Assembly: GCA_033239005.1 (NCBI GenBank)
Contig: BSQZ01000012.1
Location: forward strand, 62,001 to 126,000
Direction of reading: 5' to 3'
Source of the DNA: Lamellibrachia satsuma
Taxonomy: Eukaryota > Annelida > Polychaeta > Sabellida > Siboglinidae
Length of the DNA stretch: 64,000 bases
Each line of letters opens with the position of its first letter. Positions within the stretch are counted from its first letter, which is position 1. Shown here piece by piece: positions 1-19,466 of the stretch. Under the pieces are notes generated by a model, which was not told the DNA's origin, searched no databases, and was given only the letters and a program-made list of their open reading frames with translations. The translations under genes were made by a program, and so were the position numbers.

Positions 1-12
1 TTGAATTTGCAG

Positions 13-8338
<8,326 letters not shown>

Positions 8339-8599
8339 AATCGCATGAGAGGCAGTACGTCGCGTCACAGTGGACGATGTAGACGTGGCCATTCGTCGAA
8401 GCGTGTCACGCACAATTTTAGATTATTGCCACAACACACGACATATTTTTTCAGCACTTCTCAATTCCAACCTCTTTTGGGCGGGAGAGAGCATCTAGAA
8501 ACAATGAAAAATATATGTCCGGTACACACACAGATTTTTAGAATTTACTAGATATAAGGCCGTATTAATTTTTATACGGATTTGCTTGCGATCGAAGAA
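8339..8599. other. Probable 3' UTR, nothing else seen
   Basis: This is AT-rich sequence after the stop codon. I see no gene or repeat. Confidence 0.5.
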
Positions 8600-8840
8600 A
8601 GACGCGGTAGAGTAGTTGTTAGTATATCCGCTGTACATGCCAGAGTTCTGGGTTCAAGTCCTGGACAAGGCACGACTCTCAACATTGGGGATTGTGTATT
8701 CCTCGTGACACGGACCGTCACGTTAACATCGGTACTGTCTCGTTAACTGGGGACTTTAAAGAACCGCTGTGGACGACAGGTAAACTGACAGTCACCACCC
8801 TCAAAAGTAAAAGTCTTCACATATATTAAAGGTGCAACCT
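8600..8840 (+). mobile_element. tRNA-like SINE
   Basis: The 5' head resembles a tRNA-derived Pol III promoter: an A-box-like GGTAGAGTAGTTGTTAG, then a B box GGGTTCAAGTCC about 30 bases on. The following 150 bases end near TATATTAAAGG. A complete tRNA cloverleaf does not form, so I prefer a SINE to a tRNA gene. A second B-box-like sequence (GGGTTCAATCC) occurs near 43431. Confidence 0.5.
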
Positions 8841-9889
8841 CAAATCATTTTTTTTGCTAGTCGCATTTCAAATTAATTTTGCGAAAAACCAAACCTATCA
8901 GACAAACTATTACATTACTTAATGTTTGTTCAAGCATTTGAGGAAGCAGCTTTAACAATAGCAGTGAAATATGAGGAACATGTGCAACAAACATTCAGTG
9001 TGATAGAAACGAGTAGTTAGTGACGCTAAACGTCTAGAGCACATCAGCACCTTCTATAAACAAGTGTGTATTTTTATATTTATAGACTTAGTTAAATTTA
9101 ACACTAAGCGGTTATTGTGTCTAAGGCATATCACAATGAGCTACCGGATAGTTTGTTATTCACCAGTGAACCATAGATAAGAATCACGCTTATGTTCACG
9201 ACGTTTCCAACGTTATTGCTTATTTATAGTTGCATTGTGCGTGTTACAAATGGTATTGTTATAATAATGGAAGGTGTGTGTTTGTTGAAAATAAATTACT
9301 GATTGATTGAATGCCCACTGCAAGAAACAACTAGGAAACGAGAAAGCACAAATATTGTGATGCTGGTATCGGGAGTAAGTAAACGGCTAGGCAGATTTCT
9401 GGCGAAACCTCTTGTCAGATAAATGGTGACACTCGATCGAATTCGGAATCGGAATCTTATAGGTCGATTAAACAATAAAACATTGGCGCATTATGCTCCA
9501 GTTGGACCGAAGAGGACTGAGCGAGAGTGAACTAAGCTATGCAAAAACTAATTTTCAAAATGGCTGCGTTGCCACTGGAAAGTGCTACGGACACAAGCAT
9601 GTGTTGGTCGTGTCAAGTGTTGGTCGTGTCAGTTGAGATGCTGAAGTTGCCTAAATAAATTACGCACTCTACTGACTGAACCTCTTGAATTGTGTTTTTA
9701 ACTAATTTGCTAGTTCTGTGCCTTAATAGCTTAATGGTGTAGCGAAACAACCCAGATAATAAGTGTGAGTGTGTATGTGTGTGCGTGCGTGCGTTGGTGA
9801 GTGCGTATATGTGTGTAATATATACATTGACATGGTGAATCATGTTATACTATAATATGTAATTATGGTAGGCGGGCATCAAAGTACAC
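8841..9889. other. No gene recognised
   Basis: This is AT-rich intergenic sequence. The part near 8896-8925 (CAGACAAACTATTA...) resembles a piece near 30360 and may belong to a dispersed repeat. An AATAAA at about 9289 could serve the upstream gene. A GTGCGTG tract lies near 9765-9815. Confidence 0.5.
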
Positions 9890-10882
9890 ATCCTTAAAGT
9901 GAAACCAAAGGCATTGTGTTGGACCTTTGCACCCATAAGTGTGCCTAAAAATAACCATTTGCAATTTGCAACAATATGTTCTAAAAGTGCGAAATTCTGG
10001 TCGAATGTCATTTTTCGTGGAGGCTGACATATTCATCAGTGTTTGCAATTTTGACTACTCATCGGCGAGCAGCCCTTTAACCCTAAACCGGATGTGACGT
10101 AGGCTGTGCATATCGAGAGTAATTTTATCGTCGTTGAGATGTGCAGTTACATTTTTATTTGCTTTTATATTTTATATATTATAGATTTATTCGCGATAAA
10201 AACTCTTATAATGCTGTACTGTTCAGCATTCTGATGTAAACATGATTCGGCGAGAGAACTGTTCATTTTCGATTTCCTATGGAAAAACAGACAGTAGTGA
10301 AGCAATGAATTCACAATTGCAGGTGGGCTTGTTGGATGCTCACTTTGTTCGGCCCATTTTGAATAGTCGTGTTTTGAAGTTGGCATATATTCATCAATTA
10401 ATGGGTCAAGATCCTTCAAAACGTCGGCGACTGAGCACGTTAAAGCCTGAAGCGGCACCGACAATCTTCCAGCGAGTACCTCAGCCGAAGGCTTCGACAC
10501 AACGCAAAAACTCGATCAATAGAACTGTCAATTCGGAAAGTGAGGCAGTTAGTAAACAATGAATAAATGGACTATCTTGCCTAATAAGTCGATTTTAGAG
10601 GCAAACAGCATGTTCAAACTTATTGGCAAGTATGTGACTAAGATCGTGTACGTCTACGATCAGGCGTTTAAAGTTTGAGTTGTTGGAAACCTAGTCAGCA
10701 CTCTTGACGTAGGATTCTGAACAAATATGGCGCTGCCCATGAAAAAAAATACCTGTCTTCAACAAGGTATATTTAGTTAAACCCTTGCGTAATATTCTAG
10801 CTTATAGTTGCAAATGCTTAGTTTTCAAGTATTCTTATAGGTGCAAATGCCCCAAAAATGCCTTTGGTTTCATCTTTAGCTC
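9890..10882 (+). mobile_element. DNA transposon remnant with inverted ends and THAP fragment
   Basis: About 45 bp near 9893-9950 (AAAGTGAAACCAAAGGCAT then CCTTTGCACCCATAAG) reappear in inverted form near 10828-10880 (CTTATAGGTGCAAATGCC then GCCTTTGGTTTCATCTTT). Between them, 10242-10562 is an open frame containing an AHF motif followed by KRRRLSTLKPEAAPTIF, the typical end of a THAP zinc-binding domain. The first THAP cysteine pair is not visible. THAP domains are the DNA-binding heads of P-element-like and some Harbinger transposases. At about 1 kb with no catalytic region, this is probably a non-autonomous or internally deleted copy. Confidence 0.55.
10242..10562 (+). pseudogene. THAP domain remnant
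   Basis: This 106-codon frame has an ATG at 10242 and a stop at 10560-10562. The middle reads AHF and, 30 residues later, LKPEAAPTIF, matching the C-terminal part of THAP domains (HF then the AVPTiF box). The C2CH cysteines expected at the start are missing, apart from one Cys near residue 7, so zinc binding is unlikely. It lies between inverted terminal-like repeats and probably descends from a transposase exon. Confidence 0.5.
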
Positions 10883-11059
10883 TGTCATTAAAATGTAATC
10901 ATAAAATGACAAACCACTCACAGTATATTACAAAAGGTGTTTTCGGGGAAGACAATTAAATCACACGTGCACAAACACGTTCGCGCACGCACATTATAGC
11001 AATCAGTACTAAGTACACCAATCAATAATGTATTTGTTTCAGACAAAGAGCACACGTGA

Positions 11060-11400
11060 TATGCACAATGTCCGTAGTAAATAGAAAAAGTATAACATTC
11101 GACCCCAACACAAGTGTTATGTCCGTAGTAAATAGAACAAGTAAAAAATTCGACCCCAACATAAGTGTTATGTCCGTAATAAATATAAAAAATATAACAT
11201 TCGACTCCAACATAAGTGTTATGGCCGTAGTAAATAAAAAATATAACATTCGACCCCAACATAAGTGTTATGTCCGTAATAAATAGAAATAATATAACAT
11301 TCGACCCCAACATAAGTGTTATGTCCGTAGTAAATATAACATGTATAAAACTCGACCCCAAACGAAAAACGCCTAACATTCGACCCCAACATAACAGTTA
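11060..11400 (+). repeat. 52-54 bp minisatellite, about six copies
   Basis: A unit containing CATTCGACCCCAACATAAG and TGTTATGTCCGTAGTAAAT is repeated six times with small length differences. Open frames on both strands are by-products. Confidence 0.92.
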
Positions 11401-12336
11401 TCATTGCTATCCTTATCGCAGCAGCCAGTGGAATTACAAACGATCGGGCCGCTAATTGGACGACGACGGGTGATTACTGTAAAACACGACCGCCATATTC
11501 ATCGCATTTATCCGAAGGATAGGTTCCATGACGCCAACGAAATCACCCGGAACACCACCGAGAACCCTTGCTCCGTAACAGAGGCATACTAAGCGGTCAC
11601 GCAGTGCTGTCGACTTCCCAATAAATAATTAAAAACAAGCCCCGAAATAACTAGACTGAACCGTGAGGTTCACATATAAGCGCCTTGCGCGAGATTTCCT
11701 GTTGACCGAATAAATAATGCTCACCCCTTAAAGTTCACCTACGACACGTAGGCTCTGAACTAACCAGGTTGGACCGAGCGTAGCACGTGCGCCACATATT
11801 AATGCTGCGTCATTCTGTGTTGACAAAAGTTAGGCTCATTATGTTATGGCAAAAACGTTTGTAGAAATTGTCGCGTTTCCTTTAGTTGTTCGGTATATGT
11901 TGTTCGGCATATGTTTCCAAGGTTTACAAGAATATTTAATGAGCGTTGAACCAGGCAAAATTGACAATTAAGCTTTGTCCTCATTAACCTCCAAATGTCT
12001 AGTTGCGTTACACATTCAACAGTAACGTTTTCCAATGACACATTGTCTTCACGGAGAATTCGTATATTCTACCTCCGCTTATCCTGAAAATATGTCCGAG
12101 ATTTTGTTCTCGTCTCGGTCTCTATTTTGTGAACCCACATTTGTTGTCGTGTTATTGGGACAATTAATTGTCCTACTAATGGATCAATACACTACACACT
12201 CGCTTATTAATCATTCATTGTTCGCTTTACTAAATGGATTGTTCGGCATAGTCCTGTGTAGCAGTCTATGTTCCACCAACGGTGGGTGTTGTCGTTTACG
12301 GTGCTTCTGTCACATTGCAAATTGTTGACTTGCCTC
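11401..12336. other. Intergenic; one doubtful kringle-like scrap
   Basis: Mostly unremarkable. The + frame near 11480-11590 reads RIYPKDRF, an Asn-rich stretch and a final cysteine. It faintly resembles the middle of a kringle second half but lacks the CRNP and WCY motifs and has no clear splice sites. Confidence 0.25.
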
Positions 12337-12445
12337 ATGGCGTGGTTGTCACCAGGGCTTCTTTTTATGGCTTGGTTGTCACCAGGGCTTCTTCTTCGAA
12401 CTTTACTGCTAACGTCCGTCTATCTCGGGGCAACCGACGCAGCAG
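12337..12445 (+). CDS. Signal-peptide first exon
   Basis: Two in-frame ATGs (12337 and 12367) come from a 30-bp tandem duplication that repeats MAWLSPGLL. The frame continues with a leucine-rich hydrophobic core (LLLRTLLLTSVYLG) and small residues (ATDAAG), then the donor GTGAGC at 12446. The exon ends in phase 1, the same phase that the kringle first-half and CCP exons need. It is likely the first coding exon of another gene of the kringle family. Its next exon could be any phase-1 exon downstream, the nearest being at 39515. Confidence is good for a secretory leader and moderate for its partner exons. Confidence 0.6.
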
Positions 12446-13190
12446 GTGAGCCATTACATGTTTACATGTGTTGTCTTAAATGCGAACGTTTGACATATTA
12501 GCGTGATATTAGCGTGAGACTTGGCAGAAAGGAGTCCCTGTACGTATACGTATTCACACATATCATTGGTGATGAGGAGTAGAAGGCGTGCATTTCATTT
12601 TATTCACGGTATTCCACCAATGAGATTACCTCTGCTTGGTTACTTTAGTGGGTTTCCTCGTCAATACCATAAATAAAAGACAGTTTAAATACGGTTTGCA
12701 ATTTCGTTCACTCCACGTTGCCTCGGTTCACTCAGCTGTATAACTGAGTACTTGGCAAGATACAGTGATTTATATATGTGAATGAAAAGTCTTTGCGCAG
12801 TAGTTGCAGCTTGTCTGAATACTTCCCAGAGAAGTCGAGTTGGGTTTGAAAGGAACAGGTCTTCCGGGGGTGAAATGTAAAGCGCTTTGAGCGGATATTG
12901 TGCTATATAAGAACTTACCTGTACATTTATATAAGAGAAATACAGAACGACTACGTTTGTGGGTTTCATTTCATTTGTGGATTTGAAATTGTCAAGTGTT
13001 ACACTGTTGACTCAAACGCCATAGTTTACATGTCGTATCCTCATTAGTAAACCCATTAAAGTAACCAAGTTGATATAGTTTGATCGGTGGAAGCAATTAT
13101 CGTTTGATAAGTAGAGGCCAGAAACAAGATACAAGAAGCTTTATTTAACGTCGGTTTTTACAGAAAATTACACAACATTAGCTCATTTTA
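12446..13190. other. Intronic/intergenic, no gene seen
   Basis: This contains a segment near 12870-12930 (AAGCGCTTTGAGC then TGTGCTATATAAG) resembling the tail of a common tRNA-derived SINE family. Nothing coding is visible. Confidence 0.4.
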
Positions 13191-13199
13191 GCTATTTTC

Positions 13200-14660
13200 C
13201 GACAAACAATTGTAAAAAACAACAACACATAAAACAATGAAAAATAAAATGAGAAATATAAAAGACATACATGTACATAAATAGAATTTTGACAGGATGA
13301 TAGACGAAAACATGCGTACATATCCAGAATGTGAAAGATATCATTAATAAAGATATATAAAAGAAGAGGGCCCAGAATAGAGCCTTGTGGTACACCCTTG
13401 ATGATTTCAGCCCAGTCACTGTAGCGTGGTCCCAGCTTAACTCGCTGTTTCCTGTTTTCCTGAGGTAACTACTGACAAGAGCACATGCTTTGTCTTAGAG
13501 TCCGTATGCTCGCAGTTTCCCCAGTAACAGGTTGCGAGGGAGGCAGTCAAAGGCCGTTGACAGGTCCATGAATATGGATGCGACATACTCATGGTTGTTC
13601 AGTGCCTTGTGCCAATCCTCCACTAATCTCAGCAGAGTGGACCGATACCCCATGCCCGGGCTGAAAACACCAAGGAGAGGGTTGAACATATTCTCAAAAT
13701 GTACGCTTAGTTGGAGGTTGATGGCTTTTTCAAAAAGCTTAGAAATGAGCGGGACGATGCCAACCGATCTGTAATTGTGTTTGTCTAGAGGGTCCGTTTT
13801 CTTGTAAAGCGGAACAACTTTATTTCCGTCTATTTGGAAATTTTTAGGTCGCAAAAGAGAAGTTGACGAGTTTTGACACGGGTTCCGAAATTGTGCTGCT
13901 ACAGGACGTTTTGCAGGGATGCCTTCAACTCCAGTAGTTTTTCTTGAGCTTGACGTGACTGAAATCAAAAGTAATGTGTGAACATGTGTGGTTATTATTT
14001 GGATGCTGGGATGGTTGGCTATACATTCCGGGGTATGTTTGGTTCCTATGTCTCTGGTGACATTTACATAAAAAATCGTTCAGAATACACGAGACACTGT
14101 GGGCCAGAAGTCTTTAGAGTTGGGCCGTTCTGCAAGTTTGTATGGATTGACGTTTGAGTTTGGTAGTAAGATTCCTTTGCTTGCGATACGATTCCCAGTT
14201 ACCTGGTGTACGCCATTTTGGGTATTTGTTGAAAAGCATTGCCTTTTTAAAGGCTGCTTTGCGAAGGTTTGAGTTAACAAATGGAGTTTGTTTGGTTTTG
14301 ACATATTTTTTTCACCGGGACATGCTTGTCTAAAACATCCGTGAGGAGGGTTTCGTTAGCCCAGTAGATGTCATCCACGTCACCAAATACATACGCAACA
14401 CGAAACGGGGTGACACCCACAGCCTCACTGAAAACTTCGTCATCAAAGGTTTTGTAGCTGCGACATTTGATTTTACGTCTAAACAGTCTAAAAGGTGGAA
14501 GAAGCTTTCTTGAGTAGAGGAATATGACGGAAGAAGCGATTACTTTATACGTCGAAACAGACAATGAGTAGACACAGCTACTATTTATAAGCGGATATAG
14601 TTTCATCGGTCGAAGCAGTTTTATCAGTAGAGATAGACTAATTGGTAGAAGCAACAAAGT
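13200..14660 (-). mobile_element. LINE (Jockey/CR1-like) remnant, minus strand
   Basis: Read on the minus strand from about 14657 to 13300. The linker after the endonuclease is seen near 14420-14280 (ANETLLTDVLDKHVPVK). RT domains follow at 13968-13495 (VPLYKKTDP, NYRSVGIVPLISKLFEKAI, YVASIFMDLSTAFDCLPRNLL, where MDLSTAFD is the first catalytic Asp block). At about 13420-13380 a frameshifted GSILGPLLFYI-like box is seen. Several stops and frameshifts break the frame, and the YADD-like box is not visible. Confidence 0.7.
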
Positions 14661-14999
14661 CTTATAAGTAGAAAAGTTCTTCGGTGGAAGTAGCTAAGCT
14701 ATATCGCAGGGGTAGTTTCATTCGTAGATGCAAGTAGTAAGTTTTAAAGTAGAAGGAGGTTGTATCGTCGGTGGAAGCGCATGGCGCTTGGTGGGCTGTA
14801 TCTGTGTATCCACAGCTTCGCCTACATCTTGAATAATTGATCGACGTTAATGCTTCATTTAATACAGTGAACCGTGGCAGTAAGCTTCGCTTTATCTGCC
14901 TTTACATTAGTAGACGCTGCATTATTAATAATTCGCTGGTAGATTCGACAGCGATATGGCACACGTGTCAGGTCACTTGGACAGGTCACTTGGTGCAGA

Positions 15000-15148
15000 T
15001 GAGAGAGAGAGAGAGAGGGAGGTTGTGGGTGGGTGGGTGGGTGGGTGGGTGGGTGGGTGGGTGGTTGGGTGGTTGGGTGAGTCAGTCAGTCAGTCAGCGA
15101 GGGAGAGAAATTGAAGAAAAGGAGAGAGAGATGGGGAGATTGAAGAGA

Positions 15149-15208
<60 letters not shown>

Positions 15209-15289
15209 TAGAAAGAGAGAGAGAGAGAGAGATAGCGAGAAAGAGAGAGAGAGATAGAAAGAGAGAGAGAGAGATAGAGAGAAAGAGAT

Positions 15290-15334
<45 letters not shown>

Positions 15335-15335
15335 T

Positions 15336-15384
<49 letters not shown>

Positions 15385-15385
15385 A
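15000..15385. repeat. (GA)n and (GGGT)n low-complexity arrays
   Basis: Short GA repeats, a (GGGT)n run (about 15025-15075) and then about 260 bp of (GA)n with GATA interruptions. All Ser/Leu and Arg/Glu frames here are artefacts. Confidence 0.97.
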
Positions 15386-15699
15386 CGAAAGAGGCCAGAC
15401 CGCAACTAAGGTGGGTAAATAAGGTTGTAACGCAGACGGAGGAGATGGCAAGTGGAGGGAGAAGACTGTTGATTGGGAGGCATGGAATGGGATAACAGCT
15501 GGGGCGGTGCAGCAGTATACGGTCTAGTTGGCTTCATTCCTTTATGAAGCGTTATACAACATAGCCGCAAATTCCTTCCAAACCTGACAAATATATATTT
15601 TTCAATTTTGTTTTATTTAAAGTTCCTTCTCAATTCGATTTTGTTCTCGTCTTATTTCAAATTAATATTGCAAATATTCAAACCGATCTAGTATACCAT

Positions 15700-17175
15700 T
15701 ATTTAAAAAGGGTTCGAGAAATAAATCAGAAAATTACAGTCAAGTGAGTTTAACGTCAGTGATTTGTAAATTATTAGAAGGGTTAATTAAAGACCATATG
15801 GTCGACTTCCTCGTTAAGCATAAATTATTAAATTCATCTCAACATGGATTCCTTAAAGCGAGGTCATTCTTAACAAATATGTTATGATTTTTGGAAGAAA
15901 TCACTAAGTGGATAGATGTGGGATCGCCAGTAGATATATATTATCTACTTAGATTTTCAGAAAGCTTTTGACAAATTCAAAGATTACTACTTAAATTAAA
16001 AGCTCATGGTATTGGGATAGCATAACTGACTGGATAGAACAATGGCTGACTGACAGAAGACAACGAGTTGTAGTGGATGGAGAAGTTTCAAATTGGAAAT
16101 GGGTTTTGAGTGGGGTACCTCAAGGATCAGTATTAGGACCTATATTATTCTTAATGTATATCAATGACTTGGACGACAGTATAACAAGTAACGTACTGAA
16201 ATTTGCAGATGACACAAAACCTTTTAGAAAGGTTAATACTGATGGTGATAAACAACATTTACAAAACGATTTAGACAGATTAGTGAAATGGTCTGAGAAA
16301 TGGCAGATGTTGTTCAATTTTGGGAAATGTAAATGCCTACATACAGGACATGGGAACTTGGATGTAAACTATAAAATGGGAGATACTGTTCTGGGTACTA
16401 CCGTAAAAGAAAAGGATTTAGGAGTTACAATAAGCGCTGATATGAAAGTTTCAGAGCAGTGTGGTATTGCAGCTTCAAAGGGTAATAAAATTCTTGGATT
16501 TATTAGAAGAAACATAACATATAAATGAAAAAAGTTAATTATACCTCTTTATAAAGCAATAGTTAGACCTCATTTAGAATACTGTATACAAGCGTGGAGA
16601 CCATATCGTAAGAAGGATATAGATACGCTTTAATGCATACAAATGAGAGCAACTAAAATGATTCCAGAACTTAGAGACCTTAGTTATGAAGAACGCCTGA
16701 AGGAATGTGGTTTAACAAATCTAGAGACAAGGAGGTTAAGAGGAGATCAGATTGAAGTTTTTAAGATATTGAATGGGTATGAAAATATTGATAGAAATAT
16801 GTTTTTCTCACCCAAGAAGGATAGCAGAACTAGAGGACATGAAGTAAAGTTAGTAAAGGATCAATGTAGATTGGACATCAGGAAGCACTCTTTCTCACAG
16901 AGGACAATAAATGAATGGAACAAATTGTCTACAGATTGTGTAACTGCTAGCAGCGTGAATATGTTTAAAAACAAAGTTGACACATATCTCAGGAGGGCGG
17001 GTTATAAGTAGATGAACATTGTTGGACTCTCGATAAGCCAATGGCTTCCTTTTACACTTGCCATCTGGGACTTTGGCTTGGATGGCAAATCTTGTTAAAG
17101 TATCTACTAGGACTAGCTCTTTTGTGCAACTGTTGTGTGTAGTTTTTTTGTGAAATAATCAAATAAACCATTTAA
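15700..17175 (+). mobile_element. Non-LTR retrotransposon fragment, RT to 3' end
   Basis: The + strand carries a broken reverse transcriptase. A decayed first part (about 15720-16070) has LNSSQHGF and the SPVDI region. An open 151-codon frame (16073-16528) has SGVPQGSVLGPILF and the catalytic KFADDTK (FADD) box. A C-terminal frame (16643-17011) has RATKMIPELRDLSYEERL and ends LRRAGYK. The 3' UTR carries GATAAGCCAATGGCTTCC and AATAAA near 17162. The same family recurs at 54.96 kb (+), 61.8-63.4 kb (-) and 39.95 kb (-). Confidence 0.85.
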
Positions 17176-17345
17176 TTATTTAATGCTTGATCCAGCATTT
17201 ATTGAAGTGAAAATGGAAACGCTGAAAACTCACGAATTTCGCCCATGGTGAAATTTCATAACTTTGTCTTATGGTCGGTGAGAGCATGGAAGTTACGCCA
17301 TGATCAGCCTTGACCCCATAAAGTGTTTACCGTTTTCGATTTCGA
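17176..17345 (+). repeat. Dispersed repeat, left copy
   Basis: This shares with 30385-30550 a run of similar blocks in the same order and orientation: CGAATTTCGCC, TCATAACTTTGTC, a GAAGT-ACGCC block, a 28-bp exact match starting CATGATCAGCCTTGACCCC, and ACCGTTTT. The two copies bracket the integrated virus at a distance of about 13.2 kb. It may be a common interspersed repeat. Confidence 0.7.
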
Positions 17346-18090
17346 GTTTCAGAAGTTTAATGTGGCTGTAGAGAGTGCTGCTGTCCAGTACGCGTACGAT
17401 GAGGTGAGTCGTGTAATGAATTTAGACTCAGACGATGATTACATACCCTCATCTGACACGATGATGCATATCTTGCGGTGGTTAAGTATAGAAGTGATCA
17501 CAACGTGTGGGACCATACAGTGGCGAGAACGCTTGAAAGAAAAGGTGAGAGATGTGATAATTGAACGATATATGCAACGCATGAACTAATATTTTTTGTT
17601 CAAGAAGGCGTGCAAGAGACAGGCGTCACTAATCTTTCGGTTCAAGAAAACTCGCAAGAGACAGGCGTCAAACGACGATGACATCGAATGGATGATAACG
17701 GTCAAACAACTCAAATCGTCAGGGGTGTCACCGGCGTCGACGGAAGTACCCTCTTACCCGGACTCTTACCCGGACTCTTACCCGGAGGGTTGTCCGTTGT
17801 CCTGGCCGGAAGACGACGACAGTTCCAAGTCGCCAGACGAGGGCGTGTCATGCGATAAAGATGTTGTCGACAACCCCGAGTCGCCAGACGTACGCATGTC
17901 GTCGGAGGAATGTAACATCTTCATTGAAGATGCTATGATTCAGAAGATCATAAGTGAGTGTCAAAGTAGTCGTCTCGTCCTCGAAACGATGACTTACAAC
18001 GTTTGTCAGAATGTTGCCGCTACAATCATGTCGTCGGAGTTGCAAAAAGATCTTCGAAGTAACATTTTCAACGCATCGAACCACATTTGA
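17323..18090 (+). pseudogene. Unknown accessory ORF pair at left of the Polinton
   Basis: One reading frame is open from 17323 to a TAA at 17587-17589 and again from 17596 to TGA at 18088-18090. The first usable ATG is at 17416. The first part is a charged, probably helical segment. The second holds a duplicated Lys/Arg motif (FKKACKRQAS and FKKTRKRQAS), a Pro/Ser/Asp-rich middle with YPDSYPDSYPE, and a C-terminal part with four of its five cysteines (positions 75, 105, 121 and 136). I recognise no family. Its GC content and strand match the virus genes that follow, so it may be a cargo or early gene split by one stop codon. It could also be two small genes. Confidence 0.4.
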
Positions 18091-18153
18091 AATGAACTTT
18101 TAATCTCTCTCTCTCTTTGAAACGACCATTTTAATGTCAACATTTCTGGCGTT

Positions 18154-18154
<1 letters not shown>

Positions 18155-18231
<77 letters not shown>
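18155..18231. repeat. (AT)n microsatellite
   Basis: An uninterrupted AT run just left of the long palindrome. Confidence 0.97.
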
Positions 18232-18235
<4 letters not shown>

Positions 18236-18242
18236 GAGATGG

Positions 18243-18575
<333 letters not shown>

Positions 18576-18799
18576 CTGTAGAAACGAACATTTCGTAGTT
18601 TTGAATATTATTTCATAACCACTGTTTGAATATTATTTCATAACCATTTCATAACCGCTATAGAAATGCTCATTTTAGGCTGGCTCACTGTCGAGATTTG
18701 TATGAATCGGATATGAATTAATACATTTTTATATTGTTGTTATTTTTATATACATCTCTGCGAAAAAGACTTATTCATCTACTAGCCTCTGCCGTATCG

Positions 18800-18925
18800 C
18801 TAACCGATCGTAAGCTATGGATCACTGTCAAGATCGTAAAGATCCACAAACCTAACAACATATCGTAAGCTAGGGGTCACTGTCGAGATCGTAAAGATTC
18901 ACAAACCCAACATACCATTAATTAT
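18800..18925 (+). repeat. Two-copy direct repeat of about 60 bp
   Basis: CGTAAGCTA, GGTCACTGTC, AGATCGTAAAGAT and CACAAACC occur twice in the same order, about 60 bp apart. No gene is visible between 18090 and 19466; this region may be the promoter side of the polymerase gene. Confidence 0.7.
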
Positions 18926-19029
18926 GTATAAGTGGAATCGTATGTGTATGTATGATTACAAACAATATAATAAAAATGAAAATATATGACGTGTGTTGTC
19001 CTGTCAGTCCTTTATCCCGTAGTCGTACA

Positions 19030-19340
19030 TGGAACGTCGATATGGCGCCCTCTGCGCTGAAGGAACTTGCAGTCCGTTCGATGTCGCCACCGTACGGTCC
19101 TGCATAGATAGAGTGGCGCCCTCTGCGCTGAAGGAACTCGCAGTCCGTTCGATGTCGCCACCGTACGGTCCTGCATAGATAGAGTGGCGCCTTCTGCGCT
19201 GAAGGAACTCGCAGTCCATTCGATGTCGCCACCGTACGGTCCTGCATAGATAGAGTGGCACCCTCTGCGCTGAAGGAACTCGCAGTATGTTCGATGTCGG
19301 CACCGTACGGTCCTGCATAGATAGAGTGGCGCCTTCTGCT
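19030..19340 (+). repeat. 71-bp tandem repeat, about four and a half copies
   Basis: The unit of about 71 bp holds CTCTGCGCTGAAGGAACT, GATGTCGCCACCGTACGGT and CCTGCATAGATAGAGTGG. It lies 120-440 bases upstream of the polymerase-gene ATG. The repeats could be regulatory or replication-related, as other viruses carry iterated elements near origins, but that is only a possibility. Confidence 0.88.
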
Positions 19341-19440
19341 GTGTATCAAATATCTAATACGTCCTGATTATTCGCAGTCGTATATTGGTACCCTCTGTAT
19401 ATCAAAAATGAACGGTCTTTCGAATAATGAACGGTCCTGA

Positions 19441-19460
19441 ATATATATATACTATAGCGA
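19441..19460 (+). promoter_or_regulatory. Possible TATA element for zinc-finger/PolB gene
   Basis: ATATATATATACTATAG lies about 20 bases before the ATG at 19467. It is a plausible TATA-like promoter but also fits a short AT microsatellite. Confidence 0.3.
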
Positions 19461-19466
19461 GAGTCA

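Noticed and set aside
8600..8690. A functional tRNA gene
   Set aside because: A- and B-box-like motifs exist, but acceptor and anticodon stems do not pair in a standard way. A tRNA-derived SINE fits better.
11404..11592. Decayed kringle exon
   Set aside because: Only a loose likeness (YPKDRF and a final cysteine). The conserved CRNP and WCY motifs and splice sites are missing.
15086..15451. Ser/Leu-rich minus-strand frames over 100 codons
   Set aside because: They translate the (GA)n array in all frames and show no conserved features.
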